From positions 1-64,000 of the forward strand of contig JANLVJ010000073.1 of the NCBI GenBank assembly GCA_031363945.1: 64,000 bases of DNA, in the 5' to 3' direction. A program made the translations under genes and the position numbers. Shown one piece after another: positions 43,376 through 52,764 of the stretch. Positions within the stretch are counted from its first letter, which is position 1, and each line of letters opens with the position of its first letter. This DNA is from JANLVJ01 sp031363945. Lineage in GTDB: Bacteria; Bacteroidota; Bacteroidia; Sphingobacteriales; Sphingobacteriaceae. The notes below the pieces were generated by a model. The model did no database searches. It saw nothing but the letters and a program-made list of their open reading frames with translations, and was not told the origin of the DNA.

Positions 43376-44041
43376 ATGGCCATTGAAATAGAGAGTATCA
43401 TTCAATCTTCAATCAGACAAGGGGCAATGCCTTTATTTTATGACGACAGTTTTGATAAAAGTCTGAGTCTGATCAGGGCAATGTATCAGTCAGGAATGCA
43501 GGTCATTGAGTATATAAACAGAGGACCCGCTGCATATGAAAATTTCAGGCGTTTAAAACTTGAAACACGTGATGAAATGCCTGATCTTATTTTGGGAGCT
43601 GGTACAATCCGAACCACTGAAGATGCTCATAGATTTATTGGAATAGGGGCTGATTTTTTGGTTAGTCCATGTTTTGATCCCTGGGTAGCATCTCTGGCGG
43701 CTGATTTGAAAGTTCTCTGGATTCCTGGCTGTTTTACCCCGACAGAAATCCATACGGCGTGGAAACAAGGAATCAGGTTAATTAAAATATTTCCGGCATT
43801 AGTTCTTGGTCCTTTGTTCATTAAGGCTTTAAAAGAAGTTTATCCAGAGCTGTACTTTATGCCAAGTGGAGGAGTTAAAATTGAGAAAGATAATTTACAA
43901 AAATGGTTCGACAGTGGATCCTCACTTGTGGCTCTGGGAACAAACCTGATTACAAAATCAATTAAAGAGAACAGTGATTTTTCATTACTTGGTCAAATGA
44001 GTGTACAAACACTTGAGCTGATCCGTGAGGTAAGGTCATAA
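43376..44041 (+). CDS. eda: Bifunctional 4-hydroxy-2-oxoglutarate/2-dehydro-3-deoxy-phosphogluconate aldolase
   Basis: Cleaves KDPG to pyruvate and glyceraldehyde 3-phosphate. The 221-residue TIM barrel has MPLFYDDSFDKSL, LGAGTIRTTEDAHRFI, FLVSPCFDP, PGCFTPTEI, the Schiff-base lysine in RLIKIFPA, and MPSGGVKIEKDNLQKW. First gene of the plus-strand galacturonate-type run, 19 bases before uxaB. It is divergent from the AraR-type regulator, which may control both directions. Confidence 0.9.
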   Translation: MAIEIESIIQSSIRQGAMPLFYDDSFDKSLSLIRAMYQSGMQVIEYINRGPAAYENFRRLKLETRDEMPDLILGAGTIRTTEDAHRFIGIGADFLVSPCFDPWVASLAADLKVLWIPGCFTPTEIHTAWKQGIRLIKIFPALVLGPLFIKALKEVYPELYFMPSGGVKIEKDNLQKWFDSGSSLVALGTNLITKSIKENSDFSLLGQMSVQTLELIREVRS

Positions 44042-44059
44042 CGATCAAGCTTTTTCTAT

Positions 44060-45562
44060 ATGGAACAATTATCAGCTGACTTGCTCAGGGCAAGGCTTTA
44101 TAATACAGGAACCGGAAAATCTGAAATAATGGCAGTTTTGCCAGAACGGGTCTTGCAATTCGGTACCGGTGTGCTTTTACGTGCCCTGCCTGATTACTTT
44201 ATTGATAAGGCTAATCATACTGGTATTTTTAACGGGAGTATTTTGGTTGTTAAGACAACTGGAGATGCGATCGACAGCGCTTTTATAAAGCAAAATAACT
44301 TGTATACTGTTGCCGTTCGCGGGTATGAGAATGGGGTTGAATATGTTGAAAACCGCATAAATGAATCAATTTCAAGGGTTTTACATGCCAGTCAGTCATG
44401 GCCACTTATTTTGGCTGCCGTACATAATAAAGATTTGGGCATAATTATTTCTAACACCACAGAAAAGGGTATACGCTATCAGGCAGAATCTATTTTAGCC
44501 AACCCTCCGGAAAGCTTCCCTGGTAAATTACTTGCCCTTCTTTTTGAACGCTTCAATGCATTCGGGGGTACTATTGACAGTGGTATGGTGATTTTGCCTA
44601 CAGAACTAATCCCTGATAATGGTAGCCAGCTTAAAGCAATAGTCATGCAACTGTCGATTGAAAATAAGCTTGGAGATTTATTTATTGGCTGGTTAAGCTA
44701 TCACAATACATTCTGCAATACACTGGTAGATCGCATGGTACCTGGTAAGCCTTCGGAAATACAGGCTGCAGAACTTGAAAATGAACTCGGCTATAAAGAT
44801 GATCTGCTATGCCTGGCTGAGCCTTATTGTTTATGGGCAATCGAAGGGGGTAAGGATGTTGCAGCAAAGCTCAGTTTTCAACTGTCAGACCAACGTATGG
44901 TTATCAGCCCCAATATAGCCTTGTTTCGTGAACTGAAATTAAGGTTACTAAATGGTACACATTCTTTAAGCTGTGGGGCTGCAGTTTTAGCCGGAATTGA
45001 AACTGTGAGCGATGCGGTTGCAGATCCATTATTTGCCGGGTTTATTAAAAAGCTAATCATCGATGAACTGTCTCCGGCAATTCCTTTTCATATTGATCAG
45101 GAAATCATTTTAAAGTTCGGCTTACAGGTATTGGACAGGTTTAGAAATACCGCAGTGAGCCATTACTGGCTTAAAATCTGTACTGATTATACCCGTAAAT
45201 TAAGAATTAGAGTTGTTCCGGTTTTATTGGAATCTTTTAAACTTAACTTACCTATCCCTGCTGCTATATCTCTGGGTTTTGCAGCCTATATTGTTTTTAT
45301 GAATTCTCGTCTGGATCAGGGAATTTACTGGGGTAAAACAGCCTTTGCTGAATATCAGCTTGAAGATGAGTTTTCAGGCTTGATGCATACGCTTTGGCAG
45401 GAAACGAGTGTAGATATGCTGGCATCATCAGTTTTGAGTAATATTCAGCTTTGGAATGTAAATCTGAATGAGCTGCCTTGCTTCTCACAAACAGTACAAA
45501 CCTATCTGAACCTGATTAAAGATCACGGTATTGTGGCCGCAATAAGTAAAAGTCTGTCATGA
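44060..45562 (+). CDS. uxaB: Tagaturonate reductase
   Basis: Reduces D-tagaturonate to D-altronate in galacturonate catabolism, NADH-dependent. The 500-residue mannitol-dehydrogenase-family protein has VLQFGTGVLLRALPDYFIDKA (nucleotide-binding), VVKTTGD, GWLSYHNTFCNTLVDRMVPG and the catalytic region LKLRLLNGTHSL with the Lys/Asn-His arrangement typical of the family. Stop overlaps the start of the uxaA fragment (ATGA). Confidence 0.93.
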   Translation: MEQLSADLLRARLYNTGTGKSEIMAVLPERVLQFGTGVLLRALPDYFIDKANHTGIFNGSILVVKTTGDAIDSAFIKQNNLYTVAVRGYENGVEYVENRINESISRVLHASQSWPLILAAVHNKDLGIIISNTTEKGIRYQAESILANPPESFPGKLLALLFERFNAFGGTIDSGMVILPTELIPDNGSQLKAIVMQLSIENKLGDLFIGWLSYHNTFCNTLVDRMVPGKPSEIQAAELENELGYKDDLLCLAEPYCLWAIEGGKDVAAKLSFQLSDQRMVISPNIALFRELKLRLLNGTHSLSCGAAVLAGIETVSDAVADPLFAGFIKKLIIDELSPAIPFHIDQEIILKFGLQVLDRFRNTAVSHYWLKICTDYTRKLRIRVVPVLLESFKLNLPIPAAISLGFAAYIVFMNSRLDQGIYWGKTAFAEYQLEDEFSGLMHTLWQETSVDMLASSVLSNIQLWNVNLNELPCFSQTVQTYLNLIKDHGIVAAISKSLS

Positions 45563-45798
45563 AATCGAGCAGTATTAAATTACACCCGGGCGATAACGTA
45601 GCAGTAGCACTCACTGATCTTCGGAAAGATGATAAGGTGATGGTAGGTGGTTCTCTTGTTAGTCTGTTAGATGACATAGAGATAAAGCATAAATTTTCAT
45701 TGGGTGACCTGGAAATTGCTGATGAAATCATCATGTACAGGGTGCTTATTGGTAAAGCAAAATACCCGGTACCGACAGGAGGCCTTTTGTGCCTATAA
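45559..45798 (+). pseudogene. uxaA: Truncated altronate dehydratase, SAF domain only
   Basis: 79 codons matching only the N-terminal SAF-type domain of altronate dehydratase (IKLHPGDNVAVALTDL, IADEIIMYRVLIGKAKYPVPTGG), then stop. The intact enzyme in this phylum is about 550 residues; the catalytic large domain is missing and 200 bases later the next gene starts. Some bacteria encode this domain as a separate small subunit, but no large subunit is in the window. Truncation is the simpler reading. Overlaps uxaB by four bases. Confidence 0.7.
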
Positions 45799-46002
45799 TA
45801 TTGAGCAGGCCGGGTCACGCATTCTGGATTAGTTAATTTCTGTAGTCAGTAGTGAAGTTAATTTGGCAGCTGTCATTACCGGGAGGGCAGATTTTATTCC
45901 CTGGAAACGTGGGGTCTCACTTTAAATTGGCATGTACCCATAAAATGCATCGTAATCAGGCGTAAATGCTGTAGTTTCAAACTGCAATCACTAAATTTTA
46001 AT

Positions 46003-46770
46003 ATGGAACAAAGTCAAATTGGACGTAAGAAATTTATTCAGACCGCTGCCCTAGGAGCAGCGCTTTCAACGGGTATTCCAGAATTGGTTAATCAGGCCTT
46101 TGGGGCTGACAAACCCGGGAAGATCAAACTGGATAGAGGCGAGGTCATTCTCTTTCAGGGTGACTCGGTAACAGATTCTGGCCGCCAGAGGGATAACTTA
46201 CAGGCAAATTCAGCTCAGGCAATGGGTGGGGGGTATGCATTGATGGCCGGTGGGCAGTTACTTCAACGTGCTGCATCAAAAAATCTACAAATCTATAACA
46301 GGGGTATTAGCGGTAATAAGGTATTTGAACTTGCAGCCCGCTGGGAAACTGATTGTATTCAGTTAAAACCTGGCATACTTAGTATTTTAGTTGGCGTGAA
46401 TGATTTCTGGCATACACTCTCGTCTGGTTATAAAGGTACTATTGAAACATATAAGGGTGATTACCGCAAGTTGATAGATCGAACGCTGCAGCAATTACCC
46501 AATCTGAAACTTATCATTGGTGAGCCTTATGGTGTGAGTGGAATAAAGGCAGTAGACAACAGATGGTATCCTGAATTCAATGCTTACAGGGAAGCAGCTG
46601 CAAGTCTGGCTTCAGAATATAAAGCAGTATTTATTCCGTATCAGAAAATTTATGATATGGCCCTACAACTGGCACCTGGCGTTTACTGGACAGCAGATGG
46701 TGTACACCCAAGCATGGCTGGATGTGGATTAATGGCTCAGGCATGGTTAGAAACAATCCAATTTCAATGA
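46003..46770 (+). CDS. SGNH/GDSL hydrolase, rhamnogalacturonan-acetylesterase-like
   Basis: A 255-residue secreted protein. N-terminal segment GRKKFIQTAALGAALSTG resembles a Tat or Sec signal with paired basic residues. The SGNH blocks are ILFQGDSVTDSGR (block I Ser), ISGNKV (block II Gly), GVNDFWH (block III Asn) and DGVHPS (block V Asp-His). Such enzymes deacetylate pectin. Its stop overlaps the ATG of the decayed arabinofuranosidase (ATGA), so they formed an operon. Confidence 0.88.
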   Translation: MEQSQIGRKKFIQTAALGAALSTGIPELVNQAFGADKPGKIKLDRGEVILFQGDSVTDSGRQRDNLQANSAQAMGGGYALMAGGQLLQRAASKNLQIYNRGISGNKVFELAARWETDCIQLKPGILSILVGVNDFWHTLSSGYKGTIETYKGDYRKLIDRTLQQLPNLKLIIGEPYGVSGIKAVDNRWYPEFNAYREAAASLASEYKAVFIPYQKIYDMALQLAPGVYWTADGVHPSMAGCGLMAQAWLETIQFQ

Positions 46771-48151
46771 GAGTGAAGATAAGATTTTTGCTCTTATGGC
46801 ATCATATATCTTGACTCCGTTTTGTTCTTTTGCCCAGTCGGAAATAACGATTGAAGCAGGGCCTGTAAGTACTGCAAGGAAAAATAGTTCAGCATTAAAA
46901 GATTCTGCTTCTGCCAGGCAAGGTGATTTGTATCAGCGTGATGGCAGAACCATCATTAACAGAAATATTTATGGACAGTTTGCTGAACATTTAGGTCATG
47001 GTATTTATGAAGGTTTTGTAGTGGAACTGTATGCGAGCCCTCACAGTGGGTAGAGTATATGACCTCTCCTGGTAAAAGTCCGATGACCGACCTTCGCAAA
47101 TTGAATGGTAGAGAACCCCCCTGGAAGATTAAATACATCGGCCTTGGTAATAAGGCCTGGGGTTGTGGGGACAGTATGACAGCCGCTTATTACACAGATG
47201 AAATGCGCAAATATGCTACCTACGTTAAAAATTATCCAGGCGGCCAGTTACAAAAAATTGCATCTGGTGCCAGTAATGCTGATTTTAACTAGACAGAGAC
47301 TTTGATGAAGAATGGCTCTAAATTCATTAATGGGCTTGCATTACATTATTATACGATACAGGACAGCTAAGATAAGAAGGGGTCAGCCACAAAATTCTCT
47401 GAAGCTGAGTGGTTCAAAGCCATGGCGAAAACCCTGGAGATGGATTCTCTGGTTTTTAAACATTCGGCCATCATGGATAAATATGGTCCGTAAAAGAAAA
47501 TAGAGTTAATGCTAGATGAATGGGGTAATTGGTTTGATGTTGAACCAGGTACGAATCCAGGCTTTTTATTTCAGCAGAACTTACTTCGTGATGCCCTGGT
47601 TGCAGGTACGAACCTGAATATCTTCAATAATCACAGTGACAGGGTAAGAATGACCTGTATTGCACAGATGATTAATGTATTGCAGGCCCTGATTCTTACC
47701 CCTGGGAAAGAAATAGTTTTAACACCGATCTATTATTTATCAGATGTATGCCGATCACCAAAATGCAAGTTTGCTTAAAACGAATGTCAAGGCTCAACGT
47801 TATTTTTTCAATGATAAAAGCCTTAATTGACTAAATGTATCAGCTTCAAAAGATCTTCAGGGCCTGATGCATGTTACTATCTGCAATATTAACGCTGAAA
47901 AAAATCTGCCTCTTGAACTTATTGTAAATGGTATAGATAAATTGAGTCACACACATGCCAGATTACTGGCAGCACTGAAAATCAACGATTATAATGATTT
48001 CGGTTAGAAGCCATCAGTTGAACCTGTCGATTTTAGCAGTTTCAAGGTGAGTGGTAATCATATTAACTTAATTATGCCAGCCAGGTCGGTTCTGGAAATT
48101 GAATTTTCAGTGGCACTTTTATATTTTAACCGCCATTTAATATTTTTTTAA
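46767..48151 (+). pseudogene. Decayed GH51 alpha-L-arabinofuranosidase
   Basis: Three recognisable GH51 fragments. The first (46796-47046) has a signal-like start and INRNIYGQFAEHLGHGIYEG. About 140 residues are then deleted. A shifted frame (47047-47743) gives WVEYMTSPGKSPMTDLRK, then GLGNKAWGCG, ALHYYTIQ and LMLDEWGNWFDVEPGTNPGF, with three in-frame stops; a further shift (47744-48151) gives MYADHQNASLLKTNVKAQ with stops to a C-terminus PARSVLEIEF. The general acid/base Glu of the family motif GNESWG is Lys (47152-47154), while the nucleophile Glu in LDEWG is kept. Not functional. Confidence 0.88.
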
Positions 48152-48215
48152 TGCTTGCGTCGGTGCTGATTTTAATTCAGCAGCTTTGTTTAAAATTAGC
48201 CTCATTCATATTATT

Positions 48216-50522
48216 TTGAATATTCAGTTTAAAAAAATTGCAACCGAGCTTTCTATTACAGAAAGGCAGGTAAGTACAACTGCTGATCTGCTTGAAGGCG
48301 GTGCTACTATACCCTTTATTTCGAGATACCGTAAAGAATTAACAGGAAGCCTGGATGAGATTCAGGTTATGGCTATCCGTGATCGCCTGTTTCAATTGAA
48401 TGAACTAGAGAAAAGGAGACAAGTCATACTTGCTTCACTTACAAGTCTTGGAAAGCTGACCGATGTCTTAAAAACTGTGGTAAATGCAGCTGAGACGCTC
48501 ATCCAGCTTGAAGATATTTACCTTCCCTACAGACCTAAAAGAACTACCAGAGCGAGTATTGCCAGAGAAAGGGGGCTTGAGCCATTATCAGTTATCTTCA
48601 TGGAGCAGCAGGAGGGGTCAATTTATGCCCTGGCTGAATGTTATGTAAATACTGAAAAAGGAATTCTGACTGCTACCGAGGCAATTAGTGGGGCCAGAGA
48701 TATTCTTGCAGAAATTATGGCTGAAGATCCTGGTTTGAGAGCGGGCATCCGTGACCTGTTTTTGAACAAGGGGAAATTTAATTGCCGGGTTATTGACGGG
48801 CAGCAGGAAAAGGGCGCAAAATACAGTGATTATTTTGAATGGTCTGAGCCTGTTAAACATGCACCCTCACACCGGGTACTGGCTATGCGAAGAGCAGAAA
48901 AAGAACAGATTGTATGGCTTGAAATCAGACCTGAGGCAGAAGATGCAATCAGTTTGATGGAATCCTATTTTCTGAAATCAGAAACAGAGACTGGTACCCA
49001 GGTTAAAATGGCCATTGCTGATAGCTATAAACGGTTGCTGGGTCCATCAATGGAAACAGAAGTAAGGTTACTCACGCGCAAAAAGGCCGATCAGGCCGCT
49101 ATCAAAGTTTTTACTGAAAATATCAGGCAGTTGTTACTTGCTCCTGCTATGGGTGAAAAGAGGGTGCTGGCAATTGACCCGGGTTTTCGTACCGGCTGTA
49201 AAGTAGTCTGCCTCGATGAGCAGGGAAAATTATTGGATAATGCTACTATTTTTCCTCATACCGGAGCTGGGGGGCTTGCTGAAGCTGAAAAATTACTTAA
49301 AGCTCTTATTATGGCTCATCAAATAAATGTTGTTGCTATCGGCAATGGTACAGCTGGCCGGGAAACAGAAATGTTTGTTCGCAATATTGTAGTAGAAAGC
49401 CTGGTTGTTGTTATGGTGAGTGAGAACGGTGCATCAGTTTATTCGGCTTCAGAGGTTGCCCGGGAAGAATTCGGTGAATATGATATTACGGTCAGGGGTG
49501 CTGTTTCGATTGGCCGTCGTTTGATAGATCCGCTCGCGGAACTGGTAAAAATTGATCCAAAATCAATGGGAGTAGGGCAATATCAGCATGATGTTGACCA
49601 GAAACTACTGCAGGTTTCACTTGATGATACCGTTATTAGCTGTGTAAATCAAGTGGGGGTTGAATTGAATACGGCCTCAAAGCAACTCTTATCTTATGTG
49701 TCGGGGCTTAATGCTGCTCTTGGTCAGCAAATCGTTGAATACCGGAATAAAAATGGGGCGTTTACCCGACGTGAAGATCTAAAAAAAGTGCCTCGATTGG
49801 GTGATAAAGCATTTGAACAGGCAGCAGGTTTTTTGCGCATCAGAAATGCCGAAAATCCACTCGATTCGAGTGCTGTTCACCCAGAGCGGTATGACTTGGT
49901 GCATCAAATGGCAAATGACCTGAATACTGATATTTCAACATTGATTTCGAATGATTCATTAAGAAAAGAAATTAAACTAAGGTCGTATGTCTCTCAAGCC
50001 GTGGGTTTGCCAACCTTGCAAGATATTGTACTCGAACTCGCAAAGCCTGGACGTGATCCAAGAGAGGTCTTTGAGGTCTTTAATTTTACTGATGGCCTGA
50101 ATTCAATTGCAGACCTAAAAGTTGGAATGCAATTACCTGGTATAATTACGAATATTACCAATTTTGGCGCATTTGTAGATATTGGCGTACATCAGGATGG
50201 ACTTGTACATATGAGTCAGTTGTCAAACCGGTTTATTAAAGATCCAAACGAAGTTGTAAAGGTTCAACAAAAAGTTCTTGTTACAGTAACCGATGTTGAC
50301 ATAGCTAGAAAACGAATTGCACTTTCTATGAAAACACCTGAAAAACAGCAGGAAAAGCAAGTTGCAAAACCTTTAGAAAGAATCGCCAGTGAGAGAAAGC
50401 CCGCGAAACAGAGTGAATCAACTAATATGCCCCGAAAAAAAATGGTTTCTAAAGTTCGCAAGCCTGAAATTGAAACTGACCTGGCTTCAAAACTTGCAGC
50501 CCTGAAAGACAAATTTAAATGA
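48216..50522 (+). CDS. tex: Tex family S1 RNA-binding protein
   Basis: About 768 residues. N-terminal helix-turn-helix-like Tex region (TIPFISRYRKELTGSLDEIQV), YqgF/RNase H-like domain (VLAIDPGFRTGCKVVCLDEQG), HhH domains (GVELNTASKQLLSYVSGLNAALGQQIVEYR), and an S1 domain (LPGIITNITNFGAFVDIGVHQDGLVHMSQL). The C-terminal tail is Lys-rich. No ATG is available near the N-terminus. I choose the TTG at 48216 (MNIQFKKIATELSI); an in-frame TTG 30 bases upstream is possible. It is convergent with tdk, 13 bases apart, with no clear terminator between. Confidence 0.95.
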   Translation: MNIQFKKIATELSITERQVSTTADLLEGGATIPFISRYRKELTGSLDEIQVMAIRDRLFQLNELEKRRQVILASLTSLGKLTDVLKTVVNAAETLIQLEDIYLPYRPKRTTRASIARERGLEPLSVIFMEQQEGSIYALAECYVNTEKGILTATEAISGARDILAEIMAEDPGLRAGIRDLFLNKGKFNCRVIDGQQEKGAKYSDYFEWSEPVKHAPSHRVLAMRRAEKEQIVWLEIRPEAEDAISLMESYFLKSETETGTQVKMAIADSYKRLLGPSMETEVRLLTRKKADQAAIKVFTENIRQLLLAPAMGEKRVLAIDPGFRTGCKVVCLDEQGKLLDNATIFPHTGAGGLAEAEKLLKALIMAHQINVVAIGNGTAGRETEMFVRNIVVESLVVVMVSENGASVYSASEVAREEFGEYDITVRGAVSIGRRLIDPLAELVKIDPKSMGVGQYQHDVDQKLLQVSLDDTVISCVNQVGVELNTASKQLLSYVSGLNAALGQQIVEYRNKNGAFTRREDLKKVPRLGDKAFEQAAGFLRIRNAENPLDSSAVHPERYDLVHQMANDLNTDISTLISNDSLRKEIKLRSYVSQAVGLPTLQDIVLELAKPGRDPREVFEVFNFTDGLNSIADLKVGMQLPGIITNITNFGAFVDIGVHQDGLVHMSQLSNRFIKDPNEVVKVQQKVLVTVTDVDIARKRIALSMKTPEKQQEKQVAKPLERIASERKPAKQSESTNMPRKKMVSKVRKPEIETDLASKLAALKDKFK

Positions 50523-50535
50523 GCAGAAACCAGGG

Positions 50536-51096
50536 TTATTTGCCCAGCCTGAAACAAATTCTACATCTGGGCTCATAAAGCTCCATTTCACCTAATATTA
50601 TCTGGTCAGTATTACTACCTAAACGAAAAGAATTAAGTGCAGGTCGCCCACATTGCACGCAGATAGCATGCAGTTTGGTGACCTCATCGGCAATAGCCAT
50701 CAGCCCGGGAATTGGGCCGAATGGTTTGCCCATGAAATCCATGTCAAGGCCAGCAACAATCACGCGTATTCCTTTATTTGCAAGTGCATCGCAAACATCA
50801 ATTAACCCTGAATCAAAAAATTGAGCCTCATCAATTGCAATTACATCTATATTATTACACAGAGGTAAAATGGCACTTGAATTTTCAATCGGAGTAGAAA
50901 TTGTAGAGTTAAAATCGTGAGAAACCAATGCCTTTTCATTGAATCTGGTATCAATAGCAGGTTTAAATATTTCGGTTCTTAATTTTGCAATAGCTACTCG
51001 TTTTAGCCTTCTAAGTAGTTCTTCGGTCTTTCCAGAAAACATCGAACCAGTAATTACTTCGATTTTCCCCTGTCGCAACAGATTTTCTATATTCAT
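50536..51096 (-). CDS. tdk: Thymidine kinase
   Basis: Phosphorylates thymidine in nucleotide salvage. 186 residues, type II fold: Walker A GSMFSGKTEELL, IAIDEAQFFDSGL, lasso region GLDMDFMGKPFG and zinc ligands CVQCG and CRIC. It has no recognisable promoter of TAnnTTTG type directly upstream. Confidence 0.96.
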   Translation of the reverse strand: MNIENLLRQGKIEVITGSMFSGKTEELLRRLKRVAIAKLRTEIFKPAIDTRFNEKALVSHDFNSTISTPIENSSAILPLCNNIDVIAIDEAQFFDSGLIDVCDALANKGIRVIVAGLDMDFMGKPFGPIPGLMAIADEVTKLHAICVQCGRPALNSFRLGSNTDQIILGEMELYEPRCRICFRLGK

Positions 51097-51285
51097 GATT
51101 CTGTCACAACAAGTGGGAACTCAATTATTCAAAATTAATTATTATTTTTGATTACTGTTTTTTTAAAGATCAGTTAATTTCCCTTTAATATTCATTCTTT
51201 AATATTCGTTATTACCGATACTTATTTTACTATGCCTTCAATTTTTATAAGGTTAATTCTTGTATTTTAAGTAGAATAAAGCATT

Positions 51286-51400
51286 ATGGATAAACAGGCC
51301 TTGCCACACAAAATCAGTTTCAACTTACAAAATAGTAATAGGCAAAACCATGGATAAACAAGGTTTGCTTAATAAAATCAGCTTCATTCTTCAAGATTTA
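51286..51400 (+). repeat. 64-base duplication of the 5' end of the hypothetical gene
   Basis: ATGGATAAACAG..TTG..AAAATCAGTTTC at 51286 recurs as the true gene start at 51350. Sixteen codons align; several differences are synonymous (CAG/CAA, AGT/AGC, TTA/CTT). The first copy is a 23-codon ORF whose TAA at 51355-51357 overlaps the downstream ATG region. Confidence 0.75.
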
Positions 51401-52747
51401 AAGGGGCAGCATTTAAAGCTTACCGGCAATGCAGAACGAATTCCTGAAATTGAGCTTGAGCTTTTTATGGCCAATGCCCGTTATCTGGTACAGCATCTTG
51501 AAGTTCTTCAGAAGGTGAATGGCAATACGTTTGATGTAAAAGCCCGTGATGAGATATTGAAAAATATTTTAAAAGAACATAATGAAACTACTCAGGCACT
51601 TAATATACCTGTATCGACTTTGCCAAATCCAGAAGTAACAAAAGAAGCTAGTCTGGCTCATGCTATTTTGAATGATTTTCCTTTCCCTAAACTCGATGGA
51701 AACTCTCAGGTTAAACCAGGCGTAGTGTTTGAAAATAAACAAGGGGTATTTGCACCAGAACTCGAACGACGTGCAGCGATGGTTGCCGCACAAAATGCTG
51801 CTGAAAAAGAAGTTAGGGAACGAGAACTGGCTTTTCGCTTGGCAAATTCAAACCGTGAATCTGAATTAATTAAAACACTGAATGATACCTACAAATCAGA
51901 AGTTCAATCTTTAAATGTAAAGTCTGAACCCGCCAGCAATTTAAATACCAATGAAGATTTAACCGATTTGGCAAACGAAAAGTTGAGAACAAATATGATA
52001 ATTGATTCAGATTTATTTATTCAACAAAATAACCTTCCAGATCTGATTCCTTCTGAAACAGTTTATCAGAATCACGTTCCTGATCAGGCTCAGTCTGATG
52101 ATTTTAAAAAGGAGAATTCTGACCCTTGTAATTATTCAGGTCAGATTATGCCAGATTCAAACCAACAGCCTCAAAATTTAATTGATAAACTGCGAGAAGG
52201 TACATCCGGTAGTATCAATCCTCAGGGCAGAAATTCGGTAACAAATAGAAATAGTAGTTTTCAAGGGCGAACGAATTTTAATTCAGCCCAGGTACAGGCA
52301 AAAATAATAGATCTTAATGGAGGAATTCAGGGTCATGGAGTACGTCCGTCTGACTTCGACAGCTTCAAGGGTAATACAAAACCTGCCGTAAAACAGTTTG
52401 ATTTAAATCAGGCAGATTTAAATAATGCACTGCCAGTAAAAAATATTAATGATCTGCTTGCCGGTCAGAAAACCGGGCCTAACCTGATCAACAGACTAGA
52501 CAGTCTTCCTGTAAAAGATATTCGTAAGGCAGTAGGCCTGAATGAGCATCTTCTATTTATCAAAACCTTATTCAATGGTGATCCGAAAGCATATGACCGC
52601 TCACTGACAATTATTGATAGCCTGAAGAATTCCCAGCAGGCCCAAGACTTTATAACCCAGATTTCTGATGAATATTCCTGGTCTTCAAAGGCTGCTGTGG
52701 CTGAACTTTTTAAAAATATCGTTAACCGAAAATTTTCACGTCATTAA
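51350..52747 (+). CDS. Large hypothetical protein with conserved ends and Asn/Gln-rich middle
   Basis: A 465-residue soluble protein without signal peptide. The N-terminal part (MDKQGLLNKISFILQDLKGQ, ELELFMANARYLVQHLEVL) looks helical, the middle (about residues 190-330) is low-complexity with many Asn, Gln and Ser, and the C-terminus (LPVKDIRKAVGLNEHLLFIKTLFNGDPKAYDR, VAELFKNIVNRKF) is a recurring Bacteroidota C-terminal motif. I recognise no enzyme family. Its start is preceded by a degenerate copy. Convergent with rodA, 17 bases apart. Confidence 0.7.
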   Translation: MDKQGLLNKISFILQDLKGQHLKLTGNAERIPEIELELFMANARYLVQHLEVLQKVNGNTFDVKARDEILKNILKEHNETTQALNIPVSTLPNPEVTKEASLAHAILNDFPFPKLDGNSQVKPGVVFENKQGVFAPELERRAAMVAAQNAAEKEVRERELAFRLANSNRESELIKTLNDTYKSEVQSLNVKSEPASNLNTNEDLTDLANEKLRTNMIIDSDLFIQQNNLPDLIPSETVYQNHVPDQAQSDDFKKENSDPCNYSGQIMPDSNQQPQNLIDKLREGTSGSINPQGRNSVTNRNSSFQGRTNFNSAQVQAKIIDLNGGIQGHGVRPSDFDSFKGNTKPAVKQFDLNQADLNNALPVKNINDLLAGQKTGPNLINRLDSLPVKDIRKAVGLNEHLLFIKTLFNGDPKAYDRSLTIIDSLKNSQQAQDFITQISDEYSWSSKAAVAELFKNIVNRKFSRH

Positions 52748-52764
52748 TTTTATCCCCCTGATTC

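Noticed and set aside
46797..47052. The first arabinofuranosidase fragment as a separate small secreted protein
   Set aside because: It carries the N-terminal motif of GH51 and is continuous with the later fragments after a deletion.
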